Under the pieces are notes generated by a model. It ran no database searches and was not told where the DNA came from. It saw nothing but the letters and a program-made list of their open reading frames with translations. The translations under genes were made by a program, and so were the position numbers. Below, in pieces: positions 6,117 to 9,920 of a stretch of 9,920 nucleotides of DNA. This stretch comes from CAYUCJ01 sp049282265 (GTDB lineage Bacteria > Desulfobacterota > DSM-4660 > Desulfatiglandales > Desulfatiglandaceae): the NCBI GenBank assembly GCA_049282265.1, contig JBAPTR010000159.1, positions 1-9,920 on the forward strand. The letters run 5' to 3'. Position 1 is the stretch's first letter, and each line of letters opens with the position of its first letter.

Positions 6117-7253
6117 TCACCGTAAATTCCTGCGATGATAGTGCATCATGAGGTCTTCCTTGCCGTGGGCTGGCAACGTTATTTCAAATTCCAGCCTGAA
6201 GGCGTCTTTACGCTTGTAGGACATATTGCATTCCTCCATGTCCCACTGGCCGGGAATATGCTGGATCATGGTGAGCATCGCCGGCTTGTCTTTAAAGTTC
6301 TCAATGGTCGCGTTGATCACCTCATCCGTGTCGTAAAGGACAACCCGGTTCTTTTTGTCACGCCGGACATTGATATGCTGGTCCCGCATTTTTCGTTGTG
6401 TCACTACAATGTCACGGCTGTCGCCAATGTATACGTCCATGTTTTCGCCCACCGGTACCATGCCGGTTGCGTCCTCGCCGAGAAAAATGGTGCTCCCATG
6501 GCCATCCTCCTGAAAAACTCTCACTTTCCCATTCGAAAGGGCGAACGCACCGAGGCCGGAAGTTGCGACATTTTCGATTCTGTAACTCACGGGGATGCCC
6601 ACGTTTGTGTCGAGCTTCTCGGGGTCCCAAGGTTGCTTGGCCGCATCGAAAGTCCAGCGTTTTTCTATGGGTACCTTGTCCTTCTTTAAGAATAAAACTT
6701 GTTTGGTCTCTTCATGGTTGATACGTTGTTCGAAGCTTTGTCCTTCATCTAAAAGCACTGTCGCGTTTTCAAAATCTTCACCCGAAAAATTGCGGAGCAC
6801 GAGAAAACTCTTCAAGCTCATCTCTTGTTCTTCCTGATCCGAAATGCCCTTATAGGTGATCAGCCGATCGATGAAGGAAAGGAGGTAACTGATGCGTACG
6901 GTCACCTCGATGGGTTTCATGCTGTGAATCTCCCAAACCAATGCCGCCTCGTTTGGAGGATAGCTGACATTGAGTAGTGTGACCAGGTCTCTTTGAGTGA
7001 GCACCGTGAGACGGATCGAATCCATGTCGATGCTGACACCTTTCCATGAGAAATCCACCTTATTGGTGCCCTGCTGGAGCGTGAGGATCCGTTCATCTTC
7101 GATCAGGGTTGCTTGCGGGTTATCGAGACGAATGATCGTTTTGCCCCGGTCAGGCAGTGCGACCAGCTTGATACGCGCCTCCACAGGGCTTGTGATCATG
7201 AATATGATCGCCCCGAGGATGAGGAGTTTATGGATGGTTATTTTCCTTTTCAT
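6117..7253 (-). CDS. Exported DUF4139-like protein, first of a tandem pair
   Basis: Paralog of the gene that follows. The ATG at 7253 is preferred to the upstream frame start at 7301 because AAAGGAG lies about 8 bases before it and a signal peptide then begins the protein: MKRKITIHKLLILGAIIFM, cleavage likely after PVEA. The mature part aligns with the paralog from RIKLVALPDRGKTIIRLDN to SFLVLRNFSGEDFENATVLL (paralog: KVDLVILPKRDAAQLTIYN and GYVRVTNKSGEDYENAQVRL). It is 378 residues long, shorter because the Ala/Met-rich linker is missing and the GLSWRAFY block is degenerate (SFIDRLITYKG). The C-terminal half (SYRIENVATSGLGAFALSNG, then beta-rich sequence) and the final HYHRRNLR match the paralog's FHYIITTHHG in position. 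Divergence this deep points to an old duplication with separate roles. A weak promoter is at 7324-7351. Substrate or partner unknown. Confidence 0.82.
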   Translation of the reverse strand: MKRKITIHKLLILGAIIFMITSPVEARIKLVALPDRGKTIIRLDNPQATLIEDERILTLQQGTNKVDFSWKGVSIDMDSIRLTVLTQRDLVTLLNVSYPPNEAALVWEIHSMKPIEVTVRISYLLSFIDRLITYKGISDQEEQEMSLKSFLVLRNFSGEDFENATVLLDEGQSFEQRINHEETKQVLFLKKDKVPIEKRWTFDAAKQPWDPEKLDTNVGIPVSYRIENVATSGLGAFALSNGKVRVFQEDGHGSTIFLGEDATGMVPVGENMDVYIGDSRDIVVTQRKMRDQHINVRRDKKNRVVLYDTDEVINATIENFKDKPAMLTMIQHIPGQWDMEECNMSYKRKDAFRLEFEITLPAHGKEDLMMHYHRRNLR

Positions 7254-7323
7254 TTTTTCTTCTCCTTTGCCTGTATTCATTTGTTGCCCACATTTTCCCA
7301 TCGATTTCGTTTTTTGATAGGAT

Positions 7324-7351
7324 CAAATAGAGTCGAGAATTGAAATGACAA
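7324..7351 (-). promoter_or_regulatory. Weak candidate promoter of the DUF4139 operon
   Basis: TTGTCA (7351-7346) and TATTTG (7329-7324) with 16 bases between; the -10 box is poor. It would give a leader of about 60 bases. Confidence 0.3.
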
Positions 7352-7422
7352 AAACGTTCCAGCGGCCAAGTCTTTCCTGCTATCCAGTGACACATTTGAG
7401 ACTATTAGACAACAAAATTTCA

Positions 7423-7450
7423 GATTTGTTCCCGGATTTGTTCCCGGATT
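7423..7450. repeat. Short tandem repeat
   Basis: GATTTGTTCCCG occurs twice in a row (7423-7434, 7435-7446) and is followed by a partial third unit, GATT. Confidence 0.8.
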
Positions 7451-7455
7451 CCAAC

Positions 7456-7497
7456 GGGGTTTTCAGATTCTGAAAACCTCATTTTCACGAAAACCCC
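7456..7497. repeat. Alternative inverted repeats
   Basis: GGTTTTCAGATTCTGAAAACC (7458-7478) is a palindrome except at its centre. Its left arm, extended to GGGGTTTTC (7456-7464), can instead pair with GAAAACCCC (7489-7497), so two exclusive stems compete. No T-run follows. It lies upstream of both the isochorismatase relic (plus) and the DUF4139 operon (minus). Confidence 0.6.
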
Positions 7498-7550
7498 TTC
7501 ACCGCCATTGCCTTCTCATCTCACATGCCAGCTCACCGAATAGGAATGCC

Positions 7551-7661
7551 TTGATCATCATAGGTATTGAGGCCCACATCCGCGTGGCCCAGACCGCGTT
7601 GCATGCCTGTACCGACTTCGATGTGCACGTGGTGAGTGATACCGTTTCATCCCGTTTTTGA
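7551..7661 (+). pseudogene. Relic of an isochorismatase-family cysteine hydrolase
   Basis: The frame from 7551 reads LIIIGIEAHIRVAQTALHA, then FDVHVVSDTVSSRF and two stops (TGA 7659-7661, TAA next). This is the core of isochorismatase-like hydrolases (nicotinamidase/YcaC type), whose usual form is LIIxGIExHVCVxQTALD followed by YDVHVVxDAVSSR. Position 11 is Arg (CGC) where the catalytic Cys (TGC) should be, a one-base change. The protein should be about 180-200 residues; only about 36 remain in this frame. Upstream, another frame (about 7486-7548, ENPFTAIAFSS) may be the preceding part after a frameshift, but that is weak. No start codon or ribosome site. The identity of the core is strong; that it is dead is certain. 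Confidence 0.8.
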
Positions 7662-7757
7662 TAAGAACTCCTCTAGACCTATCTTAGCGTACCGAAGGGG
7701 TCTTGACGTGAGGGAAGGAGGGACGGTTATAGGTTAATAGCTAACTGAAGAATTTAA

Positions 7758-7934
7758 ATTGTTTGCAGAAAATTAGTATGGGCATTGGGCCCGATCCCAA
7801 ACCCCACGCTGCAATCTGCACAAATGGTGAAGGGCTCCGGGGGCATCCAGTCTTGTCTGTCTTGCCATGACCCGAAGCATACGACATCAATTCTGACCTG
7901 TAAAGTTGCTTTGGAACCAACCCCTTTTCCATGA
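7758..7934 (+). other. Open frame with one CxxCH, possible cytochrome c relic
   Basis: A 58-codon frame without start signals contains SGGIQSCLSCHDPKH, with a c-type heme motif CLSCH at 7854-7868. Third codon positions are mostly G or C through the middle, which favours this frame over the opposite-strand frame covering the same bases. One motif in a short frame could be chance. There is no signal peptide and no ribosome site. Confidence 0.22.
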
Positions 7935-7941
7935 AAAAGGG
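7922..7941 (-). terminator. Hairpin abutting the vapC stop codon
   Basis: CCCTTTT (7922-7928) and AAAAGGG (7935-7941) form a 7-base-pair stem with a 6-base loop, directly after the vapC stop. No T-run follows it on the minus strand, so termination would be weak. Confidence 0.3.
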
Positions 7942-8337
7942 CTAATCGAAAAGGAGTGTGTCAAGCGGACGGATTTTTGCGATTCTTTCAAAGTCATGGT
8001 CTCTATGTAACAGAAGGGCATGATTCTCGATGGCAATCTGGGCAATGCAGCAATCTATGGGACTGTTTATGGTTATACCGGTTCTTCTGAGTTCATAATA
8101 TATTCTGGCGGCTTCACTCCATGTCTCGGCAGTCGCTTCTGCGTATAACTGTGTCGAAAGGTAGTCTTCGAGCCTTTGCCATTCGTATTCGTCTCTGGCT
8201 CCCTGGAGCAATTCGAGCTGGGTAAAGCGGGTCAATAAATAAACTTCCCCGCTGACCTTTCGGCGAAACAATTGGACAACCTCACCTGTTCTGTCTCGAA
8301 GAACCTCTACCCAGACCGAGGTATCAACGATGATCAT
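7942..8337 (-). CDS. vapC: VapC toxin, PIN-domain ribonuclease
   Basis: Toxin of a type II pair; PIN-domain VapC proteins are Mg-dependent endonucleases that usually cut tRNA or rRNA loops and stop translation. The 131 residues fill one PIN domain, the typical size. All acidic positions are present: Asp5 (IIVDTSVWVE), Glu42 (TQLELLQGA), Asp95 (SPIDCCIAQIA) and Asp113/Asp115 (HRDHDFERIAK). The start codon overlaps the antitoxin's stop (ATGA at 8337-8334), the usual coupling that makes antitoxin first. Nothing suggests damage, so it should be functional. Target RNA cannot be read from the sequence. Confidence 0.94.
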   Translation of the reverse strand: MIIVDTSVWVEVLRDRTGEVVQLFRRKVSGEVYLLTRFTQLELLQGARDEYEWQRLEDYLSTQLYAEATAETWSEAARIYYELRRTGITINSPIDCCIAQIAIENHALLLHRDHDFERIAKIRPLDTLLFD

Positions 8338-8537
8338 GTCCTGGTTCTCCTCAGCTCCTTGTGGTCATATCCCTCATAGAATGAAATTGAGCCTGCCAGC
8401 TCAGTCAGATCTTTACGCTTCTGGATCGTGACGAAAAGCCTCAACGCCTCATGGATCAGGTCTTTTTTGGTCCTAGCGCTGCTCAATGAAAATGCCTGAT
8501 TCAGGAGATCATCGTCGATAACAATATTGGTTCTCAT
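8334..8537 (-). CDS. vapB: VapB antitoxin
   Basis: DNA-binding antitoxin that neutralises the VapC encoded downstream and represses the operon. The 67 residues begin MRTNIVIDDDLLNQAF, the ribbon-helix-helix strand and first helix of the VapB type often paired with short PIN toxins, followed by TKKDLIHEALRLFV as the second helix. The C-terminal part, RKDLTELAGSISFYEG, ending with an acidic-aromatic patch, is the usual toxin-wrapping segment. GGAGGG lies 7 bases before the ATG. Promoter and repeats upstream support autoregulation. Confidence 0.92.
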   Translation of the reverse strand: MRTNIVIDDDLLNQAFSLSSARTKKDLIHEALRLFVTIQKRKDLTELAGSISFYEGYDHKELRRTRT

Positions 8538-8558
8538 GTCTCATCCCTCCGAATGGGT

Positions 8559-8602
8559 TACACATTTAATACACATTATACACCTTTGAGATGTGTTGTC
8601 AA
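8559..8602 (-). promoter_or_regulatory. vapBC promoter and operator repeats
   Basis: TTGACA (8602-8597) and TATAAT (8580-8575), both perfect, 16 bases apart. On the plus strand TACACATT occurs at 8559-8566 and 8570-8577, with a partial copy TACACC at 8579-8584, and ACACAT (8571-8576) is inverted as ATGTGT (8591-8596). These cover the promoter and are the likely VapBC binding sites. Leader of about 30 bases. Confidence 0.8.
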
Positions 8603-8670
8603 TACGGGAAAAAGGCACGTTGTTTACAAATTATACTGTGAGGGGAAACTTTCTAACAAGAGTGCAAAAA

Positions 8671-8703
8671 GGGCATGTGCATAAGAACCTAAGAAACTAG
8701 TCA
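8671..8703. repeat. Left inverted repeat of the type B RAYT unit
   Basis: Matches the reverse complement of 9735-9767 at 26 of 33 positions, with the core CATAAGAA-CTAAGAAA. It covers the last codons and the TAG of the transposase gene (8697-8699). Confidence 0.8.
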
Positions 8704-9704
8704 AGCAGATCATACTTCTCTTCTTTGGCCAGTCGTTCTCCGCGCTCAACAGCATACCCGACGGCTGGCTGTGTGAGACCCAATAATCTTGCCATCCTGG
8801 TCATGCTCTCCCCAATCTCTCTGACGCACCAGTAACAGAAAAGACTCCTGGCCTCGGATATGGGCTTCTTCCTGCTGCCGGAATATAAATCCTCTTTCTC
8901 AATATCATAAAGAAATAGGACTTTCCGCTCAACCCATGAAATATCATATCCAAGGCTCTTGAGTCTGTATCTCCGATCATATCTTTCCTCCGCCTGTTCA
9001 AGAACCTTCACTACAAAATCACTATCTCCCAATATCCTTTCGTCGCCCTTGATACGATCCTGCTTGTTCAATCGGATCCTTTTGACCTCTTTCCAACCCC
9101 CCAGGCTCCTGATCAAACCTCCACCGACCAACTCAGGTTTGCGGCCATCAGAAGCACCGCTATTTACAAAAGCCGAATACGCAGTTCTGGCCTTCTTTTC
9201 AGTCTTTCCAAAATGTGTCAATACATATCCCGTGTCCTGCCATTCCCGCGGCATCTTCCCCATCAATGCACTGTGCCCACAAAAGGCGTACCGGTTAAGT
9301 CCTGATATATCGGATACCAATCCGGCCCTTAAAGGATTCAGGTGAATATATCGAACCAACTCCCTCAGATAGGCATCTTTCTGGCAGATGATCGATTTAT
9401 AGCGGTTCTGGAATAGCTGTCCATGACGCTTGTATTTGCGGTTAAACGTGACGGCATATCCCGTAAGCAGCCTTCTCATTACCTTTGATATCCCGGCTTC
9501 TCCGCTTTTGAGCAGAAAATGGGCATGGTTGTCAAGCAACGCCCAGGCATAACAGGATGTATGACTTTCAGGCAGGATGATGGATAAGCGTTCAATAAAA
9601 TCATCACGATCTTGCGTATCTCTAAATATCTTTCGACGTTCTATTCCCCGGATCATGATGTGATGTAATACTCCGGGTGCATCTAATCTGGCTAATCTGG
9701 GCAT
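8697..9704 (-). CDS. REP-associated Y1 transposase with C-terminal HTH, type B
   Basis: HUH endonuclease expected to nick and join single-stranded DNA at palindromes. 335 residues, intact. N-terminal Y1 domain (about 1-150): MPRLARLDAPGVLHHIMIRG, GIERRKIF, HUH motif DNHAHFLL (His60, His62), GYAVTFNRKYKRHGQLFQNR, then YLRELVRYIHLNPLRAGLV; Tyr102 and Tyr119 lie in conserved blocks that hold the likely nucleophile. Residues about 225-335 form an added DNA-binding domain with a helix-turn-helix (SEARSLFCYWCVRE, then MTRMARLLGLTQPAVGYAVERG) like the DnaA C-terminal region seen in some long RAYTs. The ATG at 9704 fits the family start and has no ribosome site; the -10 box ends 7 bases before it. 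The stop lies inside the left inverted repeat. The only complete RAYT in the window. Confidence 0.93.
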   Translation of the reverse strand: MPRLARLDAPGVLHHIMIRGIERRKIFRDTQDRDDFIERLSIILPESHTSCYAWALLDNHAHFLLKSGEAGISKVMRRLLTGYAVTFNRKYKRHGQLFQNRYKSIICQKDAYLRELVRYIHLNPLRAGLVSDISGLNRYAFCGHSALMGKMPREWQDTGYVLTHFGKTEKKARTAYSAFVNSGASDGRKPELVGGGLIRSLGGWKEVKRIRLNKQDRIKGDERILGDSDFVVKVLEQAEERYDRRYRLKSLGYDISWVERKVLFLYDIEKEDLYSGSRKKPISEARSLFCYWCVREIGESMTRMARLLGLTQPAVGYAVERGERLAKEEKYDLLD

Positions 9705-9711
9705 GGACGCA

Positions 9712-9740
9712 ATTCTAACCCATCATCGAATGCCTGTCAA
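9712..9740 (-). promoter_or_regulatory. Promoter of the type B RAYT
   Basis: TTGACA (9740-9735) and TAGAAT (9717-9712), 17 bases apart. The -35 box is the inner end of the right inverted repeat. Start of transcription is predicted at about 9705, next to the ATG, so the message should be leaderless. Confidence 0.65.
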
Positions 9741-9767
9741 CTTTCTTAGATTCTTATGGACGTCCCC
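9735..9767. repeat. Right inverted repeat of the type B RAYT unit
   Basis: Partner of 8671-8703 (26 of 33 matches). Its outer end GGACGTCCCC recurs at 4717-4725 beside the type B scrap. Type A sequence begins 8 bases outside it, at 9775. Confidence 0.8.
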
Positions 9768-9774
9768 CTTTCCA

Positions 9775-9827
9775 CTGGTCACATGGTAGAACTCTCCCTC
9801 GTATTCGATTCTAAGGGGTCTTGCCAT
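9775..9827 (-). pseudogene. 5' scrap of a type A RAYT
   Basis: ATG at 9827, then MARPLRIEYEGEFYHVTS, 17 codons of type A plus part of the next, after which the sequence runs into the type B inverted repeat. Its promoter and ribosome-site hairpin are intact, so a junk peptide could still be made. The missing part of the gene is not found on the other side of the type B unit. Confidence 0.85.
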
Positions 9828-9899
9828 AAGAAAAGCCTCCCGATGGGAGGACTTATACCCCTATTTTCACCACGTGTCAAGTATCAAGGGCTGACCCCA
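9775..9899. repeat. 125-bp direct repeat, copy 2 (5' end of type A RAYT)
   Basis: Five differences from 4541-4665. Contains the promoter TTGACA (9880-9875) and TATAAG (9857-9852) and the hairpin 9836-9850. The similarity ends at CTGACCCCA (9891-9899); the remaining 21 bases to the window's edge differ. Confidence 0.93.
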
Positions 9900-9920
9900 T
9901 ATCCAAAGATGAGATCGAGG

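Larger units (their letters stand above)
8671..9767 (-). mobile_element. Type B RAYT unit bounded by inverted repeats
   Basis: A unit of about 1.1 kb: 33-bp imperfect inverted repeats at 8671-8703 and 9735-9767 enclosing one transposase-like gene with its own promoter. No target duplication is obvious at the edges. RAYTs normally mobilise small REP palindromes and IS200/IS605 elements lack terminal inverted repeats, so such ends are unusual. GGACGTCC, itself a palindrome, marks the right edge. Confidence 0.6.

Noticed and set aside
6135..6689. 184-codon plus-strand frame
   Set aside because: Antisense to the first DUF4139-like gene; no ribosome site or family resemblance.
7423..7446. Tandem repeat considered as a CRISPR start
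   Set aside because: Units are 12 bases and directly adjacent with no spacers; no cas gene is in the window.
7741..7932. 63-codon minus-strand frame after vapC
   Set aside because: No ribosome site, poor codon pattern compared with the opposite strand, and no similarity I can name.

Overview
The window looks like a chromosomal accessory region of a Gram-negative, probably anaerobic bacterium. Desulfobacterota is my best guess: GC is near 50%, there are several REP-associated Y1 transposase (RAYT) families, and the broken RelE-like toxin, its HTH antitoxin and the DUF4139 proteins resemble families I know from that group. This is inference from protein resemblance; no rRNA or other marker is present.

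Layout. 1-508: wreck of a RAYT gene on the minus strand. 739-1678: a pirin gene on the plus strand with a clear promoter. 1948-3202, minus strand: a unit made of a RelE-like toxin gene killed by one in-frame stop, its intact HTH antitoxin, and an O6-methylguanine-DNA methyltransferase gene (ogt-like). 3218-4080: an unknown five-helix membrane protein gene lying between two strongly structured DNA elements that share a GGT(G)CGAACGTT motif. 4297-4708: a truncated RAYT (here called type A) with its promoter and a hairpin that hides the ribosome binding site, preceded by a scrap of a second type (B). 4762-7253, minus strand: two tandem paralogous exported DUF4139-like proteins. 7254-7941: gene-poor, with short repeats, an isochorismatase-family relic that has lost its catalytic cysteine, and a weak CxxCH frame. 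7942-8602: a complete vapBC toxin-antitoxin operon with a consensus promoter full of repeats. 8671-9767: an intact type B RAYT between long imperfect inverted repeats, abutting a second copy of the 5' end of type A.

How the parts relate. The living genes appear to be pirin, ogt, the orphan antitoxin, the membrane protein, the DUF4139 pair, vapBC and the type B RAYT. Around them are at least six broken pieces: three RAYT fragments besides the wreck at the left edge, the dead toxin and the dead hydrolase. Types A and B sit next to each other's 5' fragments at both loci (4541-4708 and 9704-9899), which implies repeated nesting or recombination between them. Two control features stand out. The type A message started at its own promoter should lack the hairpin that would block translation of read-through messages. 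Two promoters (toxin and type B RAYT) have -10 boxes so close to the start codon that leaderless messages are predicted.
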